Below are positions 9,816 through 18,990 of a stretch of DNA of 34,075 nt, piece after piece. Under the pieces are notes generated by a model. That model saw nothing but the letters and a program-made list of their open reading frames with translations, searched no databases and was not told where the DNA came from. The stretch is taken from positions 1-34,075 of the forward strand of contig QIKW01000203.1 of NCBI GenBank assembly GCA_003231975.1. The letters run 5' to 3'. A program made the position numbers and the translations under genes. Origin of the DNA: Acidimicrobiia bacterium (GTDB taxonomy: Bacteria; Actinomycetota; Acidimicrobiia; Acidimicrobiales; SZUA-35). Every line of letters starts with the position of its first letter. Position 1 is the stretch's first letter.

Positions 9816-10574
9816 TCATGGGCAGAAAACAGCACTGGTTACAAGCTCGACCATGAACGGCGGAGGATCCAGAGCCAACATCTGGTCAAACTCAGCGCAG
9901 GCCGCATCGGTGTCGCCTTCGGCGTTCAGCACGATGATGCGGAACGCCCTGGCGTCTGGGTAGGAGTCATCAACCTCGACCGCCCGGTCCAGCAGCCCCT
10001 TTGCGGTAACCAGCAACTCGGCCGCTTCGGAATCACGGCCCAACTGCGAAGCAGACCCGGAGGTTCGCACCAACAGCCAGCCCTTGTATGCCAACGCCTC
10101 TGCGTTTGCCGGATCTCGCTGAAGCAATGTGGTGTAACACTCATTCGCCTCGCCTATCGACTGTTGCTGATCCAGAACCTGACAATCTAGAAATTGGTCT
10201 CTGGGCGAGGGGTCGACAGAACCCGTTATCTGGTCCATAACGCCCCGCTCGCCCATGGCCTGGCCAAGCAACCAGCCAGCGGCAACCGCAAAGACTGCGA
10301 GGCCCAAAATCCAGGGCAGCATTCCGGTGAAGGACCGTTTCGGGGCCGCCGCGGCTATTGCCGCCTCGTGATCATCCACCCGACGAATTGCATCGGAGGC
10401 CCGAACCGTATAGTCGGCCTGAAGTTGCTGGAAGTCGATCTGATCGATGTCTCCCGCCACGTGTTCGGCCTCGAGATCGGCCAGCGACCGGAGCAGAAAG
10501 TCTCGCTCTTCTTCCAGGTCGGTTAGCCGATCAGGATTCAGCGAGCGATTCGACGGCGGCGTCGGGGCAGCCAT
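9816..10574 (-). CDS. ccmI: CcmI/CycH-like TPR protein of cytochrome c maturation
   Basis: N-terminal LEEERDFLLRSLADLEAEHVAGDIDQIDFQQLQADY, one TM segment, TPR-like C-terminus; last gene of the ccm cluster. Confidence 0.7.
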   Translation of the reverse strand: MAAPTPPSNRSLNPDRLTDLEEERDFLLRSLADLEAEHVAGDIDQIDFQQLQADYTVRASDAIRRVDDHEAAIAAAAPKRSFTGMLPWILGLAVFAVAAGWLLGQAMGERGVMDQITGSVDPSPRDQFLDCQVLDQQQSIGEANECYTTLLQRDPANAEALAYKGWLLVRTSGSASQLGRDSEAAELLVTAKGLLDRAVEVDDSYPDARAFRIIVLNAEGDTDAACAEFDQMLALDPPPFMVELVTSAVFCP

Positions 10575-10577
10575 TGC

Positions 10578-11045
10578 CTACTGATCCAACCTGGTTCGGG
10601 CCTCGTCAACCAACTGCTGGTCGATCGCGGTCAGCTCTCTACCGTCACCGCGCTTGCGAGTGAGAACAAGCCCCAGAGCAGCGCAACCACCTACCAACAC
10701 CACCACGGGCAGGATCCAAATCAAAGAACCCACTCCCTCCGCGGGCGGCGTAAGCAGAACCTGCTCGCCATAGGCCAGGATCAAATCGTCTCGGATCATG
10801 TCATCAGTTGATCCTGCGGAAACCTCAATGCGAATGAACTGCCTGATTGTTGCCGAAACTCCTGCGTTGGATTCAGCGACGGCTTGGCCCTTGCAGATTG
10901 GGCAGGCAAACGACTCAGACAGTCGTTGAGTCCGCTCGTCGGCCGTTTCGGGCCCGGACGAGTCAAGCGCAGCGACTGCCAGCAGCAACAGACCCGACGC
11001 AATGATCGACACCCACAAGTAGCGGCGAAGGCCTGCGGGAATCAT
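10578..11045 (-). CDS. ccmH: Cytochrome c maturation protein CcmH
   Basis: RLSESFACPICKGQAVAESNAGVSATIRQFIRIEVSAGSTDDMIRDDLILAYGEQVLLTPP. Confidence 0.9.
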   Translation of the reverse strand: MIPAGLRRYLWVSIIASGLLLLAVAALDSSGPETADERTQRLSESFACPICKGQAVAESNAGVSATIRQFIRIEVSAGSTDDMIRDDLILAYGEQVLLTPPAEGVGSLIWILPVVVLVGGCAALGLVLTRKRGDGRELTAIDQQLVDEARTRLDQ

Positions 11046-11728
11046 CCACCTTCTCCGGTTTCAGGAGCCGGTTCGGCCGAACGGGTGCCAACCCCGCCTT
11101 GTTCGGGAGGCAGGTCGTTGGCCTCGATGATGGCGATGAGGTCATCCGCCCTGATGCCGCCCAGGAAATGCTGGAAAACCAGGCCTGAGGGCGCAATCAG
11201 GAAGCTCTCAGGAATCAACGCAATCTGGAACTCAACCGAAAGATCGGCGTCGTCTAGCACCGGCCAGCCCCCGCCGCGCTCGTCGAAGAATGCCTGCACT
11301 TTCTCGGGCGTTTCGTTGAATGCAACCGACACCAGCGCGAGCCTGCCGTTGGCCTCGCCCCACTCTTCCAGCCTCACCAGGTCGGGATGCTCGGCAATAC
11401 ATGGCGGGCACCAGGTGGCAAAAAAGTTCACAATCACCCATTCGCCCCGGAGGTTGTCGATGTTGAACGAACGGCCGTCGACCGCAACGCCGCGCATCTC
11501 AGGGACCCTGCCCCCCAACAGGCGGTTGGGCTCCTCCACCCGACCCCGCGGATCGCTGGAAATGAACAGTGCCAGCAATCCAAGAACGGCAGCCCCAACC
11601 GCCAGGGCAGCGATTCGGGCCGCCGAACCGCCCGGCTGGCCAACCGCATGATGATCAACAGCATCACCGTCCAGCGCACTGCCGTCTACTTCACCGCCGT
11701 CTATTTCATGACCGTCTATTTCAGACAC
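11042..11728 (-). CDS. ccmG: TlpA/CcmG (DsbE)-like membrane-anchored thioredoxin
   Basis: WVIVNFFATWCPPCIAEHPDLVRLEEWG. Proposed GTG start at 11726-11728 overlapping the ccmF stop; the track ORF extends to 11833. Confidence 0.85.
   Translation of the reverse strand: MSEIDGHEIDGGEVDGSALDGDAVDHHAVGQPGGSAARIAALAVGAAVLGLLALFISSDPRGRVEEPNRLLGGRVPEMRGVAVDGRSFNIDNLRGEWVIVNFFATWCPPCIAEHPDLVRLEEWGEANGRLALVSVAFNETPEKVQAFFDERGGGWPVLDDADLSVEFQIALIPESFLIAPSGLVFQHFLGGIRADDLIAIIEANDLPPEQGGVGTRSAEPAPETGEGG
11648..11722 (-). repeat. Degenerate 15-bp tandem repeat (5 units) encoding EIDGH-EIDGG-EVDGS-ALDGD-AVDHH at the CcmG N-terminus
   Basis: Read directly from the minus strand: gaaatagacggtcat/gaaatagacggcggt/gaagtagacggcagt/gcgctggacggtgat/gctgttgatcatcat. 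Confidence 0.8.
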
Positions 11729-13763
11729 GAGCAGGCTCGGTGTCGGTGTCGTCGGCCGCCCCTGTTGGCTGGCCCGCCAGGGCATCGTCGTCGGGGATTT
11801 CTGAGTGACCGTTCGGTGTGATGATCCCGCCAATGGGGGCAGAAACCGGGTCGGTGCCCCGGCGTCGTTTGCCGGGGAAGATGGCCAGAACAGAACCGAG
11901 GCCCATTAGCCCACCGCCCGTCCACATCCAAGTCATCAGAGGGCGCACCACGATCCGCAACCTGATTGGGTCCTCGCCGTTGTCGGGGTAACGGTCAAGG
12001 ACCAGGAACAGATCTTCTTTGAACCCGGGCTTCACCGATGGTGTTGCAATTGGCGTTCCAAGCTGGCGGTAAATGCTGGAACCCGGGGTGTACACATCTT
12101 CCCCGTCGATCCTGATGTTGGCGAACACAAAGATTCGCCGGTCGTTCTCGTTGGCTCCAAGATCCAGGTACTCAAACTGGTGGCCTGCAACCTCAACCGT
12201 GTCACCCGGAACCATCTCAACTATGCGGTCTGTCTTGTAACTCTCGCTGGCCGCTATGGCAACCGCGATCATCACGACGCCCAGATGCACGATCATCCCG
12301 CCGTTGGTTCGGCCGATGAAGCCCCGCCATCCTTGGCGCCTGGTTGCAAGTGCAACCTGACGAACAGCAGCGCCTGCCGCGAACCCACCTAGGCCAAATG
12401 TGAGAATCGGGTAAAAGCCCCGAGCACCCATGGCTATGGGGACCAGCAACGCGGCAACTCCGGCAACTGCTGGCCAGAACAGCCGCTTGGACAACAACTC
12501 GGCATTGGCTTTTCGCCATGGCAGCACCGGGGCCGAGGCCATCAGGAACAGCATCACGAAGGCGATTGGGCGGGCCATCGAATCAAAGTAGGGGCGGCCG
12601 ATTGTGAGGCGGGTGCCGTCGTAGGCCTCAGCCAACAATGGGAACACGGTGCCAAGCAGCACCACAAAGGCCAACGCTCCAAACAGTACGTTGTTGGCCA
12701 AGAATGCCCCCTCGCGCGAGAGCGGCGAATCAATCGACCCTGGCGAGCGCAGCCGATCGCCCCGCCAGCCGATCAAACCAACCGACATCAGGGCAACTAC
12801 CGCGAAGAAGCCAAGCAGCCAAGGACCTATTGGGCCGTCGGCAAAGGCGTGAACCGAATCAATAACCCCAGACCGGGTAAGAAACGTGCCAAGGATCGTT
12901 AGCGAGAACGTTGCACACAGCAACGAAAGATTCCAGACCCGCAGCATTCCTCTTCGTTCTTGCACCATTACCGAGTGCAGGTAGGCGGTTCCGGTTAACC
13001 AGGGCAGCAACGACGCGTTTTCAACCGGGTCCCAGGCCCAGTATCCGCCCCAGCCAAGAACCTCATAGCTCCACCAGGCGCCAAGCAAGATTCCCATGGT
13101 CAAGAACCCCCACGCAGCAACCGTCCAGCGTCTGGTCTCGGCCAGCCAGCCCTCTCCTAGTCGGCCGGTAATGAGGGCGGCAATGGCGAAAGCGAACGGC
13201 ACCGAGAAACCTACGAACCCCAGGTAGAGCATCGGCGGGTGAAAGGCCACCAGGATGTGATTCTGTAAAAGCGGGTTGGGCCCAGGCCCAACAAACCCGA
13301 GGGGCACGTCCACCCTTACAAACGGGTTTGTCGGCCCGGCCATGAGGGCAAAGAAGAAGGTGGAGATCCCGTAGAGCACAACGAGTGCCCAACCAAGCAA
13401 CGCGTCATTGCCCCGCTTTCTGAACTTGACCACAACGGCAACGATGTACCCAGAAAGGATCAAGGTCCAAAGAATGATGGACCCTTCGAGCGCAGACCAG
13501 AGGGCAGCAAAGTTGTACAAAGGAGGCGATGCCGGGCTGCCAACTTGCTGGACGAAGGAAACGGAGTAGTCACGCTGGAACAGCGCTATCTCCATCACAA
13601 CAAAAGCACCAAGAGCACCAAGGAGAACAAGCCAGCTCCAAGACCTGACTTGGCGAAGCAAATGGTGCCTGCCGTTGATCAACGCATAGGCGCCGCCCAC
13701 ACAACCTGCGATGGAAGCAACAAGGCCGACAAGAGTGAAACCTGAACCAAGCGCTGCATTCAC
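11721..13763 (-). CDS. ccmF: Heme lyase CcmF/NrfE family subunit
   Basis: Tryptophan-rich WWD motif GWGGYWAWDPVENASLLPWLTGTAYLHS; FFALMAGPTNPF; LLQNHILVAFHPPMLYLGFVGFSVPFAFA. Confidence 0.95.
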   Translation of the reverse strand: MNAALGSGFTLVGLVASIAGCVGGAYALINGRHHLLRQVRSWSWLVLLGALGAFVVMEIALFQRDYSVSFVQQVGSPASPPLYNFAALWSALEGSIILWTLILSGYIVAVVVKFRKRGNDALLGWALVVLYGISTFFFALMAGPTNPFVRVDVPLGFVGPGPNPLLQNHILVAFHPPMLYLGFVGFSVPFAFAIAALITGRLGEGWLAETRRWTVAAWGFLTMGILLGAWWSYEVLGWGGYWAWDPVENASLLPWLTGTAYLHSVMVQERRGMLRVWNLSLLCATFSLTILGTFLTRSGVIDSVHAFADGPIGPWLLGFFAVVALMSVGLIGWRGDRLRSPGSIDSPLSREGAFLANNVLFGALAFVVLLGTVFPLLAEAYDGTRLTIGRPYFDSMARPIAFVMLFLMASAPVLPWRKANAELLSKRLFWPAVAGVAALLVPIAMGARGFYPILTFGLGGFAAGAAVRQVALATRRQGWRGFIGRTNGGMIVHLGVVMIAVAIAASESYKTDRIVEMVPGDTVEVAGHQFEYLDLGANENDRRIFVFANIRIDGEDVYTPGSSIYRQLGTPIATPSVKPGFKEDLFLVLDRYPDNGEDPIRLRIVVRPLMTWMWTGGGLMGLGSVLAIFPGKRRRGTDPVSAPIGGIITPNGHSEIPDDDALAGQPTGAADDTDTEPARV

Positions 13764-14278
13764 TCTGGCTCTACCTCATAGGTGCCGTCGCCAACTGCTG
13801 GGCGATCTCCGTTGTCCTCAACGTAAGTCTCTGAGTGTTTGATCAGAAGCTGACTGGACTCAAACTCTGCTCCATCCCATCTGCCTTCGGCCACCACTGG
13901 CATTCCCAGTTCGAACAGGTCGGTTGGCTCGTCGCCGATGTGGCGGACCCTGGTCTCCACGTCGTTGAACGCAATAATGAACGAAATCACCCCTTGTGCA
14001 TCCGTCTGTGGCTCAGTGACAACGGTTCCCTGAATCCGGAACGTTGTTGAGCCAATGGCCTCGCGATCCCGAACGGCCTCGTCGACGTTGTAGAAGTACA
14101 CCCGGGCGCTGGTGAGGGCCTGGAACAGGATTGCCACCAGGGCCAGCGTGAACACACCAATTGTGAGCCAGTTGCGGAGCCGCTTCTTTCGCTTGGGGCG
14201 CCTGGCCCCAGCAGCAGGCACCGCGGGCGACAGGTCGAGCGCCTGACGGACGGGGGGGCGGGTAGGGCTGTCAGTCAA
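13760..14278 (-). CDS. ccmE: Cytochrome c maturation heme chaperone CcmE
   Basis: VRHIGDEPTDLFELGMPVVAEGRWDGAEFESSQLLIKHSETY with the heme-binding HxxxY arrangement; apparent TTG start. Confidence 0.88.
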   Translation of the reverse strand: MTDSPTRPPVRQALDLSPAVPAAGARRPKRKKRLRNWLTIGVFTLALVAILFQALTSARVYFYNVDEAVRDREAIGSTTFRIQGTVVTEPQTDAQGVISFIIAFNDVETRVRHIGDEPTDLFELGMPVVAEGRWDGAEFESSQLLIKHSETYVEDNGDRPAVGDGTYEVEPE

Positions 14279-14405
14279 GGAAACGTCTCTTTTCTTGGGG
14301 CAACCGCCTGCTCAAGGTACGCCCGCGCCTAAGCAAGACGAGGGTGTAAACGGCGAGGGTGCCAAACACGATTAGATAACCAGGAACCACATACTGCCAT
14401 CCCAT
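14271..14405 (-). CDS. ccmD: CcmD-like small membrane protein (44 aa), not in the supplied ORF track
   Basis: Manual translation MGWQYVVPGYLIVFGTLAVYTLVLLRRGRTLSRRLPQEKRRFLD: one TM helix plus a basic tail, between ccmC and ccmE, overlapping both neighbours. Confidence 0.82.
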   Translation of the reverse strand: MGWQYVVPGYLIVFGTLAVYTLVLLRRGRTLSRRLPQEKRRFLD

Positions 14406-15196
14406 CAGCTGATGCCCTTCGCGGCAAGGGCGGGAGAGCTGCCGGGGTCGTCCTCGTCTCGACGCTCTGCAATAGCAGCCTCGAGACTAATTTCGGCCAA
14501 CTGATGCTCTAGCCACGCCACCCGGAAGCGGTGAAGGAGAAGCCAGAAGAAGATCAGAGTCATTGTGAGGAGGCCCAGAAAGAATGTGAACAACATGATG
14601 TTGGCCATCTGCATGTCGAGGGGGTTCAGGGTTGTTCCCTGGTGCAAGCCACGCCACCACTGAACCGAGAATCTCACTATGAACAGGTTGAAGAAACTGA
14701 CAATCCCAAGGAACGCGGCCCGACGTGACCGGGCGGTTGGGTCCATGTCGAGCTTGCGGACCGCCAGGTACCCCAGATACAGCACGAACGACACTGCGGT
14801 GCTTGTCTGCCTGGGGTCCCACTGCCAGTAGGTGCCCCAGGTTGGCTTCCCCCACAGCATTCCGCTGAGCAGGGTGAAACCGAGGAAAACGACTCCGACC
14901 TCGGCCGCCGCGCCTGCCATCAGATCCCAGAACACAGACTGCTTGCGGAGGTAGATGACAGAGCCCAAAAGGGTAATACCGAAGGCCACATACAGCGACA
15001 CGATGGCAGACGGAACGTGCACATAGAACAGCCGAACTGCGTCTCCCTGGCTTATTTCGGGAGGTGAAAGAACCAAGGCAAAAAGAAGCAATGCCCCTAC
15101 AGCCAGCAGCGTGAGCACGCCAAGAGCGCGCGAACCAGTTGAGCCGGTGTGCAGTGGCGTGGCGATGAATTTAAGCCCAACACCAGATGAGGTCAC
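14405..15196 (-). CDS. ccmC: Heme exporter/ABC-type permease CcmC
   Basis: WWD-type motif PTWGTYWQWDPRQTSTAVSFVLYLGYLAVR; FYVHVPSAIVSLYVAFG. Proposed GTG start at 15194-15196 overlapping the ccmB stop. Confidence 0.92.
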   Translation of the reverse strand: MTSSGVGLKFIATPLHTGSTGSRALGVLTLLAVGALLLFALVLSPPEISQGDAVRLFYVHVPSAIVSLYVAFGITLLGSVIYLRKQSVFWDLMAGAAAEVGVVFLGFTLLSGMLWGKPTWGTYWQWDPRQTSTAVSFVLYLGYLAVRKLDMDPTARSRRAAFLGIVSFFNLFIVRFSVQWWRGLHQGTTLNPLDMQMANIMLFTFFLGLLTMTLIFFWLLLHRFRVAWLEHQLAEISLEAAIAERRDEDDPGSSPALAAKGIS

Positions 15197-15900
15197 GTTT
15201 CCTCCAAGAGCGAGCCAAATGCGAGGATTCCAGCACCGACATAAAGAACAGCGAAAGCCGCCAGTCCATAGAACCACGGCCAACCATCACTAGCCGGGCC
15301 AAAGAGGGCGGCTTCGGTGGCCAGCGTGGCACCAAGAAGAACTGGGGCAAGCACGGGCAACAAGAGCAATGGAACCAGCGTGTCTCGAACCCTCAGGCCT
15401 GCGGCAAGCGCGGCGTGAAGAATGCCCGCAGTGGCGATCCCGATTGTTGCCACAATCATTGTCAGCAAAAGCAGAACCGGGTTGGCCAACGGCGCCCCAT
15501 AAAAAACCAGGGCACCAACCCCCAGCACCAACTCCAGAACCAGTAGTTGCGCCAGTACCGCCGCGGCCTTGCCGATGAAGATTCCTGCCGGGTCAAGCCC
15601 GGCCATTCGCAAGGCGTCGAGGTTGCCGTCTGCGGCTTCAACGGCAAACGAGTGACCGATGGCCAGAAGTGTGCTGAACAGCACCGCCAGCCAGAACAGC
15701 CCCGGCGCAATCTGTTCGAGAACAGCTCTGGTCTGGTCTCCCCGGCCTCCACCCACAACTTGACGATCTGGCGAAATGGCGAAACCGAAGACGATCAGTA
15801 CAAGCAGGCCGAATGGGAGCACCTGAGTGGTGAGAACCCGGGAGACCATCTCGATTCGGAGATCTTTGGCTGCAATCAACCGAGCATCACTCCACATCAT
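15193..15900 (-). CDS. ccmB: Heme exporter protein CcmB
   Basis: AAKDLRIEMVSRVLTTQVLPFGLLVLIVFGFAI...APGLFWLAVLFSTLLAIGHSFAVEAADGNLDALRMAGLDPAGIFIGK; between ccmA and ccmC. Confidence 0.9.
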   Translation of the reverse strand: MMWSDARLIAAKDLRIEMVSRVLTTQVLPFGLLVLIVFGFAISPDRQVVGGGRGDQTRAVLEQIAPGLFWLAVLFSTLLAIGHSFAVEAADGNLDALRMAGLDPAGIFIGKAAAVLAQLLVLELVLGVGALVFYGAPLANPVLLLLTMIVATIGIATAGILHAALAAGLRVRDTLVPLLLLPVLAPVLLGATLATEAALFGPASDGWPWFYGLAAFAVLYVGAGILAFGSLLEET

Positions 15901-16694
15901 TCTGCTCCGTGGCCTGCTTGGTCGGGAGCGCCACCAACGCGACCGGTTCGGCCAGCTGGCGCGTGCCCGCCTGCCAGGTTCACAACGCGTGTCGCCAAGC
16001 CAGCAACGCGGTCCAGCTCGTGAGAGGCAACAATTGCTGTGGCTCCGGAATCAACCGCCTGGGCAACCAGCTCATCGACCAGATCCCGGCCCAGTCGATC
16101 CAAGCCGGCGTGGGGTTCGTCGAGCAGCCACAACTTGGGCCTGCGGCAGAGAAGCACGGCCAATGCAGTTCGCTTTCTTTGGCCAGCCGAGAGCCCGCCA
16201 ACAGGAACCGTGCGCAGCCGCTGGGCCAGGCCAAGACGATCCAGCGCGGGGTTGATCATTGCCAGGTCGCCCCGGCCCGCGGCGGTCCAGAAGCGCACAT
16301 TCTGCTCTACGGTGAGGTCGTCGTACAGCGCCGTTTGATGACCAAGCAGCCCAACCTGGCGCCGCACATCTCGACGGCCTTGGGTGGTGGCCAGGCTCAT
16401 TCCCAGAACCTCGCCCTTCCCGTCTCGGAGCGGGGCGAGGCCAGCGCACAGCCGGAGCAGGGTGCTCTTGCCTGCGCCGTTCGGGCCCTGAAGCAACACG
16501 ATCTCGCCGCTGGTAACGCTGAAATCAAGCCCGGCCAACGCCGGGAAGTTGCCAAGCAGGCTTACGGCCCCTTCGAGCACCACGACAGGATCGGACACGA
16601 CCTCCAACGATACGGCCATCATGGGGCGACCGCTGGCAATCCATGGGGTGACGCCTCTGCTACAACAAGCTCCTCTACCCTCTGACTCGGCCAT
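15897..16694 (-). CDS. ccmA: Heme exporter ATP-binding protein CcmA
   Basis: Walker A LLQGPNGAGKSTLLRLCAGL, LSAGQRKR, LWLLDEPHAGLD. The start may be internal (MMAVSLEVV, ~16622). Confidence 0.9.
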   Translation of the reverse strand: MAESEGRGACCSRGVTPWIASGRPMMAVSLEVVSDPVVVLEGAVSLLGNFPALAGLDFSVTSGEIVLLQGPNGAGKSTLLRLCAGLAPLRDGKGEVLGMSLATTQGRRDVRRQVGLLGHQTALYDDLTVEQNVRFWTAAGRGDLAMINPALDRLGLAQRLRTVPVGGLSAGQRKRTALAVLLCRRPKLWLLDEPHAGLDRLGRDLVDELVAQAVDSGATAIVASHELDRVAGLATRVVNLAGGHAPAGRTGRVGGAPDQAGHGAE

Positions 16695-16742
16695 GCGGCA
16701 GCCTTCGCTTGAACCCGGAACGAACGGACCGACAACAAAGCT

Positions 16743-17912
16743 ATGACCAAAACGACAGCTCGAATCATGGGGGGCGTCGGACGCACCCTGATCACCCTTG
16801 GTGTTCTGGTCATGCTTTTTGCTGGATTTCAGTTGTACGGAACGGGAATCCTTGAGGCTCAGGCCCAGGAAGCCTTGACCAGCGAGTTCGACGCCAAGCT
16901 GGCAACCCTCGAAGCCGCCGGGCTTATCACCACAAGCCCTGAAACCGACTCGGCAGCGTCCGACGCTGTCTCAGACGACAACTCTGAAACAGCCGCCGAC
17001 CCCGACGAGATCAGTGAGATGCAGGACGGCATCAATCTGGCCAACAGGCCAAAGCTGGGCGAACCGGGCGGCCCGGCATTCGAGGTAAACCCGATTGAGC
17101 CAGCTGCGCTCACTGAAGAGCAGCTGGCCCTACTTACGCCCCTGCCAGGTGAGGTACTTGGCGAGATCGAGATTCCCCGGATGGGGCTGAAGCGCAAGCT
17201 CATCTCGGGAACTCGCCGCGGCGACCTCCGCAAAGGGCCTGGTCTCTACGAGGGCTCGCCACTGCCAGGCCAGCCGGGCAACGCGTCAATAGCGGGGCAT
17301 CGCACCACCTACGGTCAACCGTTTGTCGACCTTGACTTGATGCAACCAGGAGACCTGATCAAGATAACCACCCTTCAAGGCGAGAGCTTCTATGAGGTGA
17401 TGCCTCAGATCGACGAGGACGGCAACGAACTGGGCTACTTCATTGTGAGGCCAGACCAGGTTGAGGTGCTTGACGACTATGGCGACAACCGCCTCACGCT
17501 CACCGCCTGCCACCCGAAGCGATCCAGCAGGCTCCGCATCATCGTTCAGGCTCAGCTGGTCTCGGCCCCCCAACCGGTCCTCCCGCAATTGTCCCCCGAG
17601 CAGCAACAGGAACGAACAGAGATTGTTGCCGCCGACGACATCCCCGCCGAGGACGCAGGCGAACTTGCGCTTGACATCGAGAACGTGGTTGGGGTTGAGG
17701 AGAACGCCCTTGAGGCTTCCCTCGGCTGGAACCTGGCCGAGCGCACGCCAACACTCTTGTGGGGTGGGGCCACCGTAGCGGTTGCCCTGCTGGCCATTCT
17801 GCTCGGCCGTCTCTGGAAGAAATTGCCGACCTACATTGCGGCAAGCCCGGCCATCCTGTTTCTGCTGTTCTTCACCTTCGTGCATTTGGATCGGATGCTC
17901 CCGGCGCTTTGA
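16743..17912 (+). CDS. Sortase (class E-like) with C-terminal TM extension
   Basis: GEIEIPRMGLKRKLISGT; SIAGHRTTYGQPFVDLDLMQPGD; LTLTACHPKRSSRLRIIVQAQL, i.e. candidate His, Cys and Arg catalytic residues. Confidence 0.9.
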   Translation: MTKTTARIMGGVGRTLITLGVLVMLFAGFQLYGTGILEAQAQEALTSEFDAKLATLEAAGLITTSPETDSAASDAVSDDNSETAADPDEISEMQDGINLANRPKLGEPGGPAFEVNPIEPAALTEEQLALLTPLPGEVLGEIEIPRMGLKRKLISGTRRGDLRKGPGLYEGSPLPGQPGNASIAGHRTTYGQPFVDLDLMQPGDLIKITTLQGESFYEVMPQIDEDGNELGYFIVRPDQVEVLDDYGDNRLTLTACHPKRSSRLRIIVQAQLVSAPQPVLPQLSPEQQQERTEIVAADDIPAEDAGELALDIENVVGVEENALEASLGWNLAERTPTLLWGGATVAVALLAILLGRLWKKLPTYIAASPAILFLLFFTFVHLDRMLPAL

Positions 17913-17937
17913 GCCACGGCCGCGACATAATGCGATA

Positions 17938-18609
17938 GTGCCACGAGGCCTCTCGCTCCTTTCCTGCCTGGTGGCCTTTGTTTTGGCACTGGCGGCGTGC
18001 ACCCGGACCCAGGAGGAAAGCAGCACCGAGACAGAAGGTGGCCCTTCGCCAACATCGGCAGGCGAAGAAGCCTCGTCAACCACAACAGAGGGGCCAACAG
18101 TTCTGGGCCTTGCCGAAGACCTGGGGCTGCAACCTAGGCAGTGCTTCGCCTCTGTGCCAGATCTGGTTGCCTCAGCTGAGCCGACAAACACGCCACTTGC
18201 TTCTGATGATCAGGAGGCCGCCGCCACGACCGTAACCGTCGCACCAGAAACCACCGCAGCCCACACCACAACGATTCCCACCCCTCCAATTGTTGCCGTT
18301 GCCGACTGCGGCGGAACCTTTGCAGGCCTCGTTTATGCGGTGATGTGCATTGGTTCGCTCACAGAACCCGGCGATCTAGTAGACCGGCCCGAGGACCTTG
18401 GCCGACTCGACTGCCCGGGAGACCCAACGCTTGAGTGGCCCGGGGATCGGCTCTTGCGCAGAGCCGCAGCAAGAATCTGCCTCGAAATCTTTGAACAGCA
18501 GTACGGCCAGCCATACTCCGAATCCGAAATACTGGCCGACGAGTTCGTGGCAACACGCGGAGTTTGGGAACTCGGAGACCGCAGAGTGGTCTGCACCGCG
18601 AACGAATAG
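17938..18609 (+). CDS. Putative lipoprotein with Thr/Ser/Glu-rich linker and C-terminal septum-formation-like domain
   Basis: GTG start MPRGLSLLSCLVAFVLALAACTRTQ (lipobox LAAC); C-terminal cysteine-containing domain ending GVWELGDRRVVCTANE. Confidence 0.65.
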   Translation: MPRGLSLLSCLVAFVLALAACTRTQEESSTETEGGPSPTSAGEEASSTTTEGPTVLGLAEDLGLQPRQCFASVPDLVASAEPTNTPLASDDQEAAATTVTVAPETTAAHTTTIPTPPIVAVADCGGTFAGLVYAVMCIGSLTEPGDLVDRPEDLGRLDCPGDPTLEWPGDRLLRRAAARICLEIFEQQYGQPYSESEILADEFVATRGVWELGDRRVVCTANE

Positions 18610-18610
18610 C

Positions 18611-18869
18611 GATCACATTGGGTCGATCACATTGGGACCTGCTTCGCAGGTCCGGCTTCGCCCATCCAACTCAGGAGTTCGCGGCGTGCCGACGCCGTCG
18701 GCAACGCGTAAGTGGCTTGTGCGAGTTTTGAGCGGAGCGAAAAAGTTGCGAAGAGACGAGGCCGCAGGCCGAGGAACGGCGGTGGCTGCCGCCTCCCGGG
18801 CTTCGCCCATCTGGGTCGTTCTGTTCTCGCTGGTCGCCGAAGGCGACCACGCGTAACTGAGCCGAAGCG
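18611..18869. repeat. Mosaic hairpin repeat, copy A
   Basis: Tandem cgatcacattggg; hairpin GGACCTGC-TTC-GCAGGTCC (18636-18654); GCCGAC-GCC-GTCGGC (18689-18703); 62-nt core 18721-18782 identical to copy C; GGTCGCC-GAA-GGCGACC (18832-18848). Confidence 0.9.
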
Positions 18870-18873
18870 AGAT

Positions 18874-18918
18874 TCTGGAGGTTTGTACCCGTAGAAAAGC
18901 TCGGTACAGGCCTCCAGA
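18874..18918. repeat. Inverted repeat TCTGGAGG...CCTCCAGA with nested TGTACC/GGTACA
   Basis: Complementary arms read directly. Confidence 0.75.
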
Positions 18919-18934
18919 ACCTCCCCAAAGGCGG

Positions 18935-18980
18935 AACTGGCATGGATTAGGTGCGTTTTCGCCACTAATCCATGCCAGTT
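18935..18980. repeat. 46-nt inverted repeat AACTGGCATGGATTAG-N14-CTAATCCATGCCAGTT
   Basis: Perfect 16-bp arms. The exact reverse complement, including the loop GTGCGTTTTCGCCA, occurs at 33819-33864. Confidence 0.95.
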
Positions 18981-18990
18981 CGGCTGTGAT

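Noticed and set aside
17286-18191. 301-aa minus-strand ORF overlapping the sortase and lipoprotein genes
   Set aside because: Antisense to two well-supported genes, low-complexity composition, no recognisable domain; typical high-GC shadow ORF.
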